64,000 bases of DNA, from the NCBI RefSeq assembly GCF_005887635.2, contig NZ_CP040818.1, positions 558,001 to 622,000 on the forward strand. The letters are read 5' to 3'. This document shows, piece after piece, positions 1 through 8,339 of this stretch (position 1 is the first letter of the stretch; each line of letters begins with the position of its first letter). The position numbers and the translations under genes were made by a program. The notes under the pieces are model-generated. The model made no database searches, was not told the origin of the DNA, and worked only from the letters and a program-made list of their open reading frames with translations. The stretch is from Paroceanicella profunda. Its GTDB lineage: Bacteria; Pseudomonadota; Alphaproteobacteria; Rhodobacterales; Rhodobacteraceae.

Positions 1-10
1 AGAGAGACCC

Positions 11-946
11 TTGCTGGACATCCTGATCACCGTGATCCCGGTTTTCCTCGTCATCGGCGCGGGATATCTCGCAGTGCGGCTGAAGTACTTCTCCCAGTCC
101 GCGGTGGACGGGCTGATGGTGTTCACCCAGGGCTTCGCGGTGCCCTGCCTGCTGTTCTCGGCCGTGGCGAAGCTGGACCTGGGCGAGATGTTCGACCCGA
201 GGCTGCTGGTCTCCTTCTATTCCGGCGCCACCATAGCCTTCGCGATCGGCATCGCAGGGGCTCTCTTCGTGTTCCGCCGCCGCCCGGGCGAAGCGGTGGC
301 CGTGGCCTTCGGGGCGCTGTTCTCGAACTCGGTGCTGCTGGGCCTGCCGATCATGTCGCGCGCCTTCGGCGAGAGCGCGCTGGCGCCGAACTTCGCCATC
401 ATCTCCATCCACGCGCCCTTCTGCTACCTGCTGGGCATCACCGCGATGGAAATGGCCCGCGCCGATGGCCGTGGCGCGCTGGAGACCGCCCGCGCCGTGC
501 TGCGCGCGATGTTCCGCAACGCGCTGATGATCGGGCTGTTCCTCGGCCTCGCGACGAACCTCTCCGGCCTCCCCCTGCCCGAACCGGTCTGGGCGGCGAT
601 CGAGATGGTCGCGCGCTCCGCCCTGCCGGCGGCGCTGTTCGGGCTGGGCGGCGTGCTTACCCGCTACGCGCTGCGCGACTCGCTGGGCGAGGCGGCGATG
701 ATCTCCGGCCTGTCGCTGATCGTGCACCCGGCCATCGCCTGGTTCCTCGGCAGCCAGGTGTTCGACCTGCCGCAGGGCTTCGTGAACTCGCTGGTGATGA
801 CGGCGGCGATGGCCCCGGGCGTGAACGCCTATGTCTTCGCCAACATCTACGACCGCGGCAAGGGCGCGGCGGCAAGCGCCCTCCTGCTCGCCACCGGCCT
901 GTCGGTGATCACCGCCTCGGGCTGGCTCTACCTGCTGCGGCACTGA
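11..946 (+). CDS. AEC (auxin efflux carrier) family transporter
   Basis: This 311-residue protein is hydrophobic along its whole length, with about ten predicted membrane segments, and fits the AEC family of bile-acid/auxin-carrier-type secondary transporters (malonate, malate or other organic-acid carriers in bacteria). The N-terminus begins directly with a membrane segment, as in the family, and the C-terminal half has the repeated 'VMTAAMAPGVNAYVFA' type helix. The start is TTG at 11 with a weak AGAGAG in the first six bases of the window, so the upstream context is cut off. It stands alone and is convergent with the next gene. Substrate cannot be read from the sequence. Family call is firm; specificity is unknown. 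Confidence 0.85.
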   Translation: MLDILITVIPVFLVIGAGYLAVRLKYFSQSAVDGLMVFTQGFAVPCLLFSAVAKLDLGEMFDPRLLVSFYSGATIAFAIGIAGALFVFRRRPGEAVAVAFGALFSNSVLLGLPIMSRAFGESALAPNFAIISIHAPFCYLLGITAMEMARADGRGALETARAVLRAMFRNALMIGLFLGLATNLSGLPLPEPVWAAIEMVARSALPAALFGLGGVLTRYALRDSLGEAAMISGLSLIVHPAIAWFLGSQVFDLPQGFVNSLVMTAAMAPGVNAYVFANIYDRGKGAAASALLLATGLSVITASGWLYLLRH

Positions 947-978
947 GGCCCCGGGGCGCGCGGCCCGTTCCGGGCAGA

Positions 979-1006
979 GCGGCGGCGGCGCAAGGCCCGC
1001 CGCCGC
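979..1006. terminator. Hairpin between convergent genes, probable bidirectional terminator
   Basis: A perfect 10-bp stem (GCGGCGGCGG pairing with CCGCCGCCGC) with an 8-base loop lies between the stop of the AEC carrier and the stop of the oppositely oriented secreted protein. There is no clear T-run, which is common in very GC-rich genomes. Confidence 0.5.
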
Positions 1007-1015
1007 GCCCCGGCG

Positions 1016-1567
1016 TCAGAAGTCCTTCAGCGCGTCGAAATCCATCATCTCCAGATAGGCCACCTTCTCCGCCTCCGGGGCCGAGCCGGAGACCTGCACC
1101 AGCACCCGCCCGCCGATGAACCCGGTGATCTGCCCGTCGGCGCTGACGAACTTCTCCCCGCCGATGCGGGTGAGCCGGCCCATCGAACCCATCATCGCCG
1201 TGGAGCCGAACATCGCCCCCATCGAGGCGACCATGGCATTGTCGGCCATCAGCTGCACGGTCACGTCGTCGCTGCCGTTGGTATAGGTGGCCCCGGCCAC
1301 CACGCCGCCGCCGAAAGCCGCGGCGGATTGCGGCTCGTCCACCTCCCGCTCCCAGCCGTCGCGGGCCGGCGGCAGGAAGTCGGTCATCCCCTGCGCCTTC
1401 ATCTGGCCCAGAAGCTGCGAGGCATAGTCGAGCTCATCCTTCGCCCCGGCGACATCGCCGCCGTTGTAGGCCGCGAGGGCGGCTTCGATGCTGTCGGAGA
1501 TCTCGTCGGCGGAGGCGGCGAGGGGCGCCGCCAGCAGGACCGCGGCGGCCAGGCAAATGTGTCTCAT
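1016..1567 (-). CDS. Small secreted protein of unknown function
   Basis: The 183-residue product has a clean Sec signal peptide (MRHICLAAAVLLAAPLAASA, cleavage after about residue 20), so it should be periplasmic. The mature part starts with a helical stretch (DEISDSIEAALAAYNGGDVAGAKDELDYASQ, residues 21-51 region) and continues with a Gly/Ala/Met-rich section around residues 86-130 and a beta-rich C-terminus. There are no catalytic motifs and no cysteines in the mature part that I can assign. Proteins of this size with an early 'alanine-helix then beta' layout occur in marine Rhodobacterales as uncharacterised periplasmic proteins, but I do not recognise a named family. Nothing nearby suggests a role. 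Confidence 0.7.
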   Translation of the reverse strand: MRHICLAAAVLLAAPLAASADEISDSIEAALAAYNGGDVAGAKDELDYASQLLGQMKAQGMTDFLPPARDGWEREVDEPQSAAAFGGGVVAGATYTNGSDDVTVQLMADNAMVASMGAMFGSTAMMGSMGRLTRIGGEKFVSADGQITGFIGGRVLVQVSGSAPEAEKVAYLEMMDFDALKDF

Positions 1568-1726
1568 GGCAAGGACGTCTCCCGGTGAGGTGCCGGGGGC
1601 GCGCGCCGCCCCTCAGGCCTGCGCCGAACTATCCGCCACCCCGCGACGCCGGTAAAGCCTGCGCCGCCCGCGGCGTGCGAAATCACACGTCGCGGCCGCA
1701 GGGGGCGCGCGGTCAGCCCCCGCGGC

Positions 1727-1766
1727 CCGGGGGCCGGGGGCCGGGGGCCGGGGGCCGGGGGCCGGG
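1727..1766. repeat. CCGGGGG heptamer tandem array, about 5.7 copies
   Basis: Five perfect copies of CCGGGGG plus a partial sixth lie in the gap between the secreted protein and the MFS exporter, downstream of the exporter's stop codon. Simple slippage repeats like this are prone to copy-number change. The flanks (1568-1815) contain no gene that I can support. Confidence 0.85.
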
Positions 1767-1815
1767 AAGAGGCTCGCAGGGGGGAGTGAGGGAGGCAAGC
1801 GGGGGGCGGCGCCCC

Positions 1816-3078
1816 TCAGTTGCCACCGTGGTTCTGGAACAGCTTGCCGCGCTCGGTGACCAGCAGGATGCCGATTGAGACGATGCCGCAAACCGCGTAG
1901 CCGGTGACCAGCGGCCCGCCGGTGCCGTCGAAGGCCTGCCCGATCGTGTAGCCGATGACCGCGCCGGTGAGCGTGGTCACGCAGCCGATGATGGAGGAGC
2001 CGATGCCGGCCACATGGCCCAGCGGCGCCATTGCCAGCGCGTTGAAGTTGGAGAACACCATGCCCACGAACAGCATCGTGCAGGTCATCAGCGGGATGAA
2101 CACCCAGCCGGTGAGCACGCCGGCGTGGTGGCAGGCCAGCATCACGAAGCCCAGCGCCGTGTAGGCGCAGGTGGCGCCGTGGCTGAGCATCCGCATGCCC
2201 ATCCGCTCCACGAGCCGCGAATTGGTGAAGGAGGAGATGCCGAGCGACAGCGCGGTGAGCGCGAACATCGCCGGGAACCACGAGCCCATGCCGTACACCC
2301 CGACCAGCAGCTGCTGGGAGGAGTTGATGAAGCCGAACAGCGCCCCGAAGAACGTGCCCGCCGCCAGCATGTAGCCCAGCGCCTGGCGCGAGGTCAGCAC
2401 GGTGGAGACGGCGCGCAGGATGGAACCGAGCTCGATGGCGCGCTTGTCCTCCGGCCGCATCGTCTCCGGCAGGCGCACCGAGATGAACGCGATGAGCCCG
2501 AGCCCGTAGAGCCCCAGGAGCACGAACACCCAGTGCCAGGACACCGCGAACATGATGGTCTGGCCCAGCAGCGGCGCGATGACCGGGGCGGCCATGAAGG
2601 CCATCATCGCCAGCGACATGATGCGCGCCATGCCCCGGCCCTGATAGCAGTCCCGCAGGGTGGCGGTGGCGATGACGCGCGGCGCGGCCGCGCCCATGCC
2701 CTGCACCAGTCGGCCGATCAGCAGCGCCTCCATCGACTGGGAGAAGGCGATGAAGAAGGCCGCGAGCGTGTAGACCGCGAGCCCGAGCAGCAGCACGGGC
2801 TTGCGCCCGAACCGGTCCGCGAAGATCCCGACGCAGAGCTGCATGCCGCCGAACCCGATGAGATAGGCGGTGATCACCGTCTGCATCCGGTTCTGGTCGG
2901 TCACGCCGAGGCTGTCGGCCATCACCTCGAGGCCGGGCAGCATGATGTCCGTCGCGAGCGCGTTCAGGGCCATCAGCAGGGCGATGACGATCACGAAGCC
3001 GTTGGTCGACAACGGCGCATGACGAGGGAGCTCCGGTGCCACGCCGGGCCCCGCAGCTGAAATGTCGGTGGTGCTCAT
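1816..3078 (-). CDS. Bcr/CflA-type MFS drug resistance exporter
   Basis: The product is a 420-residue major facilitator with twelve membrane segments. The N-terminal half carries the Bcr/CflA-style opening (ALATDIMLPGLEVMADSLG, about residues 41-59) and the MFS loop 2-3 signature FADRFGRKPVLL (about residues 87-98). This drug:H+ antiporter-1 subfamily exports chloramphenicol, bicyclomycin, sulfonamides and sometimes cysteine pathway intermediates. The start ATG gives a soluble ~25-residue N-terminal tail typical of the group. It is separated by 225 bp from the next gene in the same direction and is probably its own unit. Substrate is not predictable. Confidence 0.9.
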   Translation of the reverse strand: MSTTDISAAGPGVAPELPRHAPLSTNGFVIVIALLMALNALATDIMLPGLEVMADSLGVTDQNRMQTVITAYLIGFGGMQLCVGIFADRFGRKPVLLLGLAVYTLAAFFIAFSQSMEALLIGRLVQGMGAAAPRVIATATLRDCYQGRGMARIMSLAMMAFMAAPVIAPLLGQTIMFAVSWHWVFVLLGLYGLGLIAFISVRLPETMRPEDKRAIELGSILRAVSTVLTSRQALGYMLAAGTFFGALFGFINSSQQLLVGVYGMGSWFPAMFALTALSLGISSFTNSRLVERMGMRMLSHGATCAYTALGFVMLACHHAGVLTGWVFIPLMTCTMLFVGMVFSNFNALAMAPLGHVAGIGSSIIGCVTTLTGAVIGYTIGQAFDGTGGPLVTGYAVCGIVSIGILLVTERGKLFQNHGGN

Positions 3079-3201
3079 GCGGCCAGTCTATAGAGGGAAG
3101 CGGCGGCTTCGCCAATCCCGCCGCGCGCATGGCAGGGGCGCCCCCGGCGCATGGCTCGGCGCGCAAGCGTTCCTTGCCCGCCCGACATGCCGCCGGCGGG
3201 G

Positions 3202-3225
3202 CTCCTTCGCGCCCGGCGAAGGGAG
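3202..3225 (-). terminator. Hairpin downstream of the GNAT/sulfurtransferase pair
   Basis: CTCCTTCGC and GCGAAGGGAG form a nine-pair stem with one bulged base and a five-base loop. It lies about 80 bp past the stop of the acetyltransferase on the minus strand. No T-run follows, so this is a moderate call. Confidence 0.4.
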
Positions 3226-3303
3226 AGGCCTTCAGGTGGCGTTTCCTCCGGGAGCCGTGTTCTCCGGCCCCTTCCCTGCAGACGTCACCGGCCCGGTGCC
3301 GGT

Positions 3304-3840
3304 TCAGTGATCGTAGGTCACGCTGCGCAGACGGTCTTCCCGGCGCACCGGCACGAAGCCGCATTTCTGGTACAGCGGCAGCGCGGCCGGGTGGTCGAGC
3401 GTGCAGGTGTTCACGGTCAGCTTCCGGGTGCCGGGACGGTCCCAGCCCGTGTGGATGGCCGTGCGCAGGAACCAGCCGCCCAGCCCTGCCCCCACAGCTT
3501 CCGGCATCAGGCCGAAATAGGCAAGGTCGCACACGCCGTCCACGCGGCTGTCGAGCATGAAGAACCCGGCGCTCCAGCCCTGGCGCATCAGGGTGTAGAT
3601 GGTCACGTCCGGGTGCGAGACGAAGGCCTCCAGCTCCGCCGCGGGGCGCTTCTGCCAGTCGTCCCACTGGTACGCGGCGCCCACGCCCTCGTAGAGCGAG
3701 AGGAACCAGCGCACCGGCGGGGCCTCCGCCGCCAGCAGCATGGTCGGCACGGTTCCGGGCAGCGAGGGGCGCGGCCAGGAGGGGCGCTCCGCCATCTCCA
3801 GCCAGGTCACCGTGTAGGCGTCCTGCGCGACCTCACTCAC
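3304..3840 (-). CDS. GNAT family N-acetyltransferase
   Basis: The 178-residue protein matches the GNAT fold: the acyl-CoA loop region reads EAVGAGLGGWFLRTAIHTGW (about residues 113-132, the Q/RxxGxG/A-type motif), followed by the late motif NTCTLDHPAALPLYQKCGFVPVRRE, where 'ALPLYQKCGF' is the characteristic family end. The substrate could be an amine, amino acid or protein N-terminus. Its start overlaps the end of the upstream sulfurtransferase by 8 bp, so the two are almost certainly co-transcribed and possibly translationally coupled. No specific substrate is implied by that pairing. Confidence 0.85.
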   Translation of the reverse strand: MSEVAQDAYTVTWLEMAERPSWPRPSLPGTVPTMLLAAEAPPVRWFLSLYEGVGAAYQWDDWQKRPAAELEAFVSHPDVTIYTLMRQGWSAGFFMLDSRVDGVCDLAYFGLMPEAVGAGLGGWFLRTAIHTGWDRPGTRKLTVNTCTLDHPAALPLYQKCGFVPVRREDRLRSVTYDH

Positions 3841-4687
3841 CGGTGGCCACCTTCAGGTCGCCGTACATGCCCCATTCGGCCCAGGACCCGTCGTAGAGCG
3901 CGTGGCGGCGGTGGCCCGTGCGCTCCAGCGCGAGGCTCAGGATCGCCGCGGTCACCCCGGAGCCGCAGGTGGTGACGACCGGTTTCGCCAGGTCCACGCC
4001 CGCGGCCTCGAACACCGCGCGCAGCGCCTCGGCGTCCTTCATCGTGCCGTCCTCGTTCAGCACGCTGCGGTAATGGACATTCTTCGAACCGGGGATGTGG
4101 CCGGAGCGCAGGCCGGCACGGGCTTCCTTCTCCTCGCCCCGGAAGCGGGCGGGGGCGCGGGCGTCGACGATCTGCTCCTCGCCCAGCTTCGCGGCGCGGG
4201 CCACCTGCGTCACGTCGCGCACCAGGGCCGCGTTGCGCCGGGCGGTGAAGTGGCGGTCGCGCAGCACCGGGGTGCCGTCTTCCAGCGGCCGGCCCTCGGC
4301 CTTCCACTTCGGCAGGCCGCCGTCCAGCACCGCCACGTCGGACTTGCCGAACAGCCGGAAGGTCCACCACACCCGGGCGGCGGAGAACAGGCCGGAGCTG
4401 TCGTAGACCACCACGCGGTAGCCGTCGCCGATGCCCAGCGCGCGCATGCGGGAGATGAACTTCTCCACCGGCGGCGCCATGTGCGGCAGGGGGGACTGGT
4501 TGTCGGAGATCTCGTCGATGTCGAAGAAGATCGCCCCGGGGATGTGCCCGGCGAGATATTCCGCCTTCGGGTCCCGGCCCTCGGAGGGCAGGAACCACGA
4601 AGCGTCCAGGACCTTCACGTCCGGCGCGCCGAGGTGGGCTTCAAGCCAGTCCGTGCTCACGAGCAGGTGTGGGTCGCTGCCAGCCAT
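3833..4687 (-). CDS. sseA: 3-mercaptopyruvate sulfurtransferase
   Basis: Two tandem rhodanese domains make up this protein. The second domain carries the active-site loop CGSGVTA (Cys about residue 241), which is the loop of mercaptopyruvate sulfurtransferases rather than classical thiosulfate rhodaneses (CRxGxx). The first domain keeps the structural motif AGHIPGAIFFDIDEISD. The enzyme transfers sulfur from 3-mercaptopyruvate to thiols or cyanide in cysteine catabolism and sulfide production. I prefer the ATG at 4687 (MAGSDPHLLVSTDWL) because a GGAAGAGAG sequence lies 8 bases upstream and it matches where family members begin; an ATG at 4723 in the same frame is possible. The GNAT gene overlaps its end. 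Confidence 0.93.
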   Translation of the reverse strand: MAGSDPHLLVSTDWLEAHLGAPDVKVLDASWFLPSEGRDPKAEYLAGHIPGAIFFDIDEISDNQSPLPHMAPPVEKFISRMRALGIGDGYRVVVYDSSGLFSAARVWWTFRLFGKSDVAVLDGGLPKWKAEGRPLEDGTPVLRDRHFTARRNAALVRDVTQVARAAKLGEEQIVDARAPARFRGEEKEARAGLRSGHIPGSKNVHYRSVLNEDGTMKDAEALRAVFEAAGVDLAKPVVTTCGSGVTAAILSLALERTGHRRHALYDGSWAEWGMYGDLKVATGE

Positions 4688-4780
4688 GGATGCGTCTCTC
4701 TTCCGTCCGAAATCCGTCTGCACCGGTGGTACTGACTGTGCGGCGGGAGTGCAAGCTTCAGGCAGTCGCGGCCCGCCGGC

Positions 4781-5404
4781 TCAGCTGTTGCTCCACAAGC
4801 GTTTCGAATAGGCCTCGTCGATGCCCATGTCGACCTTCGCGCTGTCGGCGGCCTCGATCACGCCGGCCTCCTCGAACACCTTGCCGAAGGAGACGCGCCG
4901 GCGCTCGGGCCAGGTTTCCGGCTTCCACAACCCGGCGCGCAGGAAGGAGCGGGCGCAGTGGAAGAAGGCGCGCTCCACCTCGATGCGGATGCCCAGCAGC
5001 GCGGGCTTGGCCGGCAGGCTCATCGCCGCGCACAGCTCCGGGTCGTCGTCCAGGCTGGCGCGTCCGGAGATGCGCAGCGTCTCCGAGGTGCCCGGCAGCA
5101 GCACCAGCAACCCGGCATGGCCGGTGGCGATGATGTTGCGCAGGCCGATGGCCATGTTGTTGCCCGTGCGCTCCGGCACCACCACGCACGTGGGGGACTC
5201 CACCCGGATGAAGCCCGGCACGTCGCCCTTGGGCGAGGCCTCCGGCCGGCCCTCGGCGTCCGAGGTGGTGAGCACCGCGAAGGGCGCCGCGGCGAGGAAG
5301 TCCAGCGCCTGGCTGTCGAGCAGCGGCCGCACCTTCGCGAAGGTCCGCGGCCCGGGTTCGGGAAGGATGGCGCGCAGCGCCTCCACGGTGTCGATCCGTG
5401 CCAT
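4781..5404 (-). CDS. Pyridoxamine 5'-phosphate oxidase-fold, FMN-binding protein
   Basis: The 207-residue protein has the split-barrel flavin-binding layout: 'PFAVLTTSDAEGRPEASPKGDVPGF' (about residues 41-65), 'NNMAIGLRNIIATGHAGLLVLLPGTSETLRISGRA' and a C-terminal 'CARSFLRAGLWKPETW'. That pattern is typical of the PNPOx-like group that includes the MSMEG_1061-type subfamily, general oxidoreductases acting on unidentified substrates rather than true PdxH. The start ATG at 5404 is chosen because GAGGAGA lies upstream; an in-frame ATG exists at 5467 but lacks this. It is a single gene. Function beyond flavin binding is not shown by the sequence. Confidence 0.8.
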   Translation of the reverse strand: MARIDTVEALRAILPEPGPRTFAKVRPLLDSQALDFLAAAPFAVLTTSDAEGRPEASPKGDVPGFIRVESPTCVVVPERTGNNMAIGLRNIIATGHAGLLVLLPGTSETLRISGRASLDDDPELCAAMSLPAKPALLGIRIEVERAFFHCARSFLRAGLWKPETWPERRRVSFGKVFEEAGVIEAADSAKVDMGIDEAYSKRLWSNS

Positions 5405-5515
5405 GCTCAGGGGTCTCCTCTCACCGGTGCGCGGCCCGCGCGGGGGGGGGCGGCGTTGCGACATCACCCTGCCAGCGCCGGCCGGCGCCGTCCAGCCCGC
5501 GCCCCGGGCTTTGGC

Positions 5516-6442
5516 TCATGCGCGACGGAAGACGGCCCCGGCGGACATCTCGCCCTCCGGCGCCACCAGCCCCCGCTGCACCAGGTCCAGCAGATGCGCC
5601 AGCACGTTGCGCCGCGCCGCCGGCAGCAGCCGCGCGTCGAGCCCGGAATAGATGCGCTCGGCCAGCACCGCCGGCGTGGCCGGGCCGCGCTCCAGCGCCG
5701 CGCGGATCTGCGCCTCGCGCTGCTGGCGGTGGGAGAGCACATGGGCCACCAGCGCCGCCGGCTCCGCCACCGGCGCGCCGTGGCCGGGGTAGTACACCCG
5801 GTCGTCGCGCTCCTGCAGGCGGCGCAGCGAGGTCATGAAGGCTGCGAGGTCCCCCTCGGGCGGGGAGACCAGCGTGGTCGCCCAGCCCATCACGTGATCG
5901 CCGGAGAACAGCGCCCCCTCCCCCTCCAGCGCGAAGCTCAGGTGGTTGGAGAGGTGCCCGGGCGTGTGCAGCGCGGTGAGGGCCCAGCCGGAGCCCGACA
6001 CCCGGTCGCCCTCGCCCAGCGCGATGTCGGGGGCGAAGCCATGGTCCGCGCCCTCGCCGCCGCCGAGCTCCGCGCCCGAGGCGGCGAGCGCCTGCATCTG
6101 CGCGCTCATGCCCGCGCCGTGCGGCCCGAAGCCGAACACCGGCGCCCCGGTGCGCGCGCGCATCCGCGCCGCCAGCGGCGAGTGGTCGGAGTGGGAATGG
6201 GTCACCAGGATGTGGCTGATGCGCTCCCCCGCCGCGAGCACGGCGCAGAGCGCTTCGAAATGCGCCGGGTCGTCCGGGCCCGGGTCGATCAGCGCGACAT
6301 CCCCCTCGCCGACGAGATAGCTGCGCGTGCCGGTGAAGGTCATCGGCCCGGCATTGGGCGCGGTGATCACGCGCACACCCGGGGCGAGGCGCTCGATCAC
6401 GCCATGCACCGGGCGGTGATCGGTGATGAAAGGTGACGGCAT
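5516..6442 (-). CDS. MBL-fold metallo-hydrolase (LACTB2-like)
   Basis: The 308-residue enzyme carries the metallo-beta-lactamase metal motif HSHSDH (His82, His84, Asp86, His87), the second-shell ALHTPGHLSNH (about residues 160-170), FSGDHVMG and YYPGHGAPV. The C-terminal segment from about residue 235 is a winged-helix-like tail (REAQIRAALERG...) found in LACTB2 and related hydrolases, some of which act on RNA and others on thioesters. It is cytoplasmic, with no signal. It is divergent from the histidine kinase gene with only 52 bp between the two starts, so they share a small promoter region. The exact substrate is unknown. Confidence 0.88.
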   Translation of the reverse strand: MPSPFITDHRPVHGVIERLAPGVRVITAPNAGPMTFTGTRSYLVGEGDVALIDPGPDDPAHFEALCAVLAAGERISHILVTHSHSDHSPLAARMRARTGAPVFGFGPHGAGMSAQMQALAASGAELGGGEGADHGFAPDIALGEGDRVSGSGWALTALHTPGHLSNHLSFALEGEGALFSGDHVMGWATTLVSPPEGDLAAFMTSLRRLQERDDRVYYPGHGAPVAEPAALVAHVLSHRQQREAQIRAALERGPATPAVLAERIYSGLDARLLPAARRNVLAHLLDLVQRGLVAPEGEMSAGAVFRRA

Positions 6443-6494
6443 TTCGGCCTCCTCCCGGCTTGCCGGCCCGCAGGCCGGGCGCTAGCTTATCGCG

Positions 6495-7826
6495 ATGAAA
6501 CTGCCATGGCTCAAGCGCTACCTGCCCCGCAGCCTGTTCTCCCGGACATTGCTGATCTTCGCGGTTCCCATCATCACCGTGCAGCTGGTGGTGACCGTGC
6601 TGTTCATCCAGCGCCACTATGCCGGCGTGACCGAGCAGATGACCCAGGCCGTGGCCGTGGAGCTGATCTATGCCGCGGAGACGGTGGAGGCCGCACCGGA
6701 CGCCGAGGAGGCCCAGAAGCGGCTCGATGCGCTGGCGATCCCGCTGGGCCTGTTCCTCACCCTGGAGGACGGCACCATCCGGCAGCGCGATTCGGTGGCC
6801 TTCTACGATGTCTCCGGCAGCGCGCTGGTCGACACGCTGGCCGACCGCATCCAGCGGCCCCTCGCCATCGACATCAACTCCGATGACAAGGTGGTCTTCG
6901 TGCGCATCCAGACGCAGAAGGGCGTCCTGGCCGCCGAGGTGCCGCGCCGGCGGATGGTGGCCTCGAACCCGCATCTGCTGCTGGTCTGGATGCTGGTGAC
7001 CTCGGCGGTGCTGAGCGCCATCGCGGTGCTGTTCCTGCGCAACCAGGTGAAGCCGATCCGCCAGCTGGCTCATGCCGCGGAGGAGTTCGGCAAGGGCCGC
7101 ACGGTGCGGTTCCGCCCCGCCGGAGCGGAGGAGATCCGCCGCGCCGGCGCCGCCTTCCTGTCGATGCGCGCCCGCATCGAGCGCCAGATCGACCAGCGCA
7201 CCCGGATGCTCTCGGGCGTGAGCCATGACCTGCGCACGCCGCTCACCCGGATGAAGCTCGCCCTCGCCGTGGCCGACCCCGGCCTGGAGGTGGAGGAACT
7301 GGGCCGCGACGTGGACGAGATGGAGCGCATGCTCGAGGGCTTCCTCGCCTTCGCGCGCGGCGAGGGGGCGGAGGAGGCGGAGGAGACCGACCCGATCGCC
7401 ATCGCCGAGTTGATCGGCTCGGACACCCGCCGCACCGGCCGGTCCATCGCGGTGGCCAGCACCTCCGACACGCCGCAGAACGGGCTGGTGCTGCTGCGCC
7501 CGGTCGCGGTAAAGCGCTCGGTGCAGAACCTCGTCGACAATGCGCTCACCTATGGCGGGCAGGTGGCGCTGGCGGTGCGCCTGCTGCCGAAATTCGTGGA
7601 ATTCATCGTGGAGGACGACGGGCCCGGCATCGACGAGGCCGCCCGCGAGGAGGCGATGCGCCCCTTCGTGCGCCTCGACCGCGCCCGCAACCAGGATGCC
7701 GGCGGCGGCGTGGGGCTGGGCCTGTCCATCGCGATGGACGTGGCGCGCAGCCACGGCGGCACGCTGGAACTGGGCCACAGCGACCGCCTCGGCGGCCTGC
7801 GCGCCGTGCTGCGCCTTCCGCGCTGA
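6495..7826 (+). CDS. EnvZ-like sensor histidine kinase (orphan)
   Basis: The 443-residue protein has two membrane segments (about residues 18-38 and 162-182) flanking a ~120-residue periplasmic sensor, then a HAMP linker, the H-box SGVSHDLRTPLTRMKL with phospho-acceptor His244, N-box NLVDNALTYGG, and G-boxes EDDGPGID and GGGVGLGLSIA. 'SHDLRTPLTR' is the EnvZ/RstB type. In relatives an OmpR-like regulator gene normally sits directly upstream; here the neighbours are a hydrolase and a choline dehydrogenase, so the partner regulator must be elsewhere. The kinase function itself looks intact. The stimulus is unknown. Confidence 0.92.
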   Translation: MKLPWLKRYLPRSLFSRTLLIFAVPIITVQLVVTVLFIQRHYAGVTEQMTQAVAVELIYAAETVEAAPDAEEAQKRLDALAIPLGLFLTLEDGTIRQRDSVAFYDVSGSALVDTLADRIQRPLAIDINSDDKVVFVRIQTQKGVLAAEVPRRRMVASNPHLLLVWMLVTSAVLSAIAVLFLRNQVKPIRQLAHAAEEFGKGRTVRFRPAGAEEIRRAGAAFLSMRARIERQIDQRTRMLSGVSHDLRTPLTRMKLALAVADPGLEVEELGRDVDEMERMLEGFLAFARGEGAEEAEETDPIAIAELIGSDTRRTGRSIAVASTSDTPQNGLVLLRPVAVKRSVQNLVDNALTYGGQVALAVRLLPKFVEFIVEDDGPGIDEAAREEAMRPFVRLDRARNQDAGGGVGLGLSIAMDVARSHGGTLELGHSDRLGGLRAVLRLPR

Positions 7827-7875
7827 CGGCGCCCACCCGGACGCCGCTGCCGCCCCCCAGCCCCGGCTCCGCGCC

Positions 7876-7913
7876 GTCGCGCATACCGCGCCGCGTCGCG
7901 CATACCGCGCCGC
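7876..7913. repeat. 19-bp perfect tandem duplication in the HK-betA gap
   Basis: Two identical, head-to-tail 19-bp copies (GTCGCGCATACCGCGCCGC) lie in the 513-bp gap (7827-8339) between the convergent histidine kinase and betA genes, followed by degenerate further copies to about 7935. Apart from this and the two hairpins listed next, I see no gene or RNA in the gap. Confidence 0.8.
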
Positions 7914-8237
7914 ACCGCGCCCCGCGCCGTCGTGCGCACAGCGCCCCACCGCGCCGGACATCGCGGCCGGAGCGCTCCCAGCGCAGCGGCCCGATCAAAG
8001 CGCCCCCTCCCGGGCCCCGACGACGACCCTCACTCCCGAGCGGGTGGCGCGACCGGCGCAGCCGCCGGATCCGCCGCGCCGCACCCGGTGACCGGCCCCC
8101 GCGCGCCATGGCACGCCAGCTCTCCCGGCCGGTCGCGGCATCGGGTGCTCCGCCGCATCCGGCGCCTGACCGGACGGCACCGCCCGTGCCCCGCCGGAGG
8201 TCGGCGCCGGCGCTCCTGGCAGCCGCTCGCGGCTGCC

Positions 8238-8284
8238 CTTCTGCGGGCCTGCCCGCAGAAGCTGCGCGCGGGCCCGCCCGCGCG
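8238..8284. terminator. Two consecutive strong hairpins between convergent genes
   Basis: First hairpin: CTTCTGCGGG (8238-8247), loop CCTG, CCCGCAGAAG (8252-8261), ten perfect pairs. Second: CGCGCGGG (8265-8272), loop CCCG, CCCGCGCG (8277-8284), eight perfect pairs. They lie between the end of the kinase gene and the end of betA and so fit a bidirectional terminator; T-runs are absent. Confidence 0.5.
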
Positions 8285-8339
8285 CGGGGGAGCGCTCCCG
8301 CTCCTGCCCGGCCGGTCACCCTGCGGGAACGTGGTCAGG

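Noticed and set aside
5421..7961. Long minus-strand frame of 846 codons spanning the hydrolase and kinase genes
   Set aside because: It is in the wrong frame for the hydrolase and antisense to the kinase; no family resemblance.
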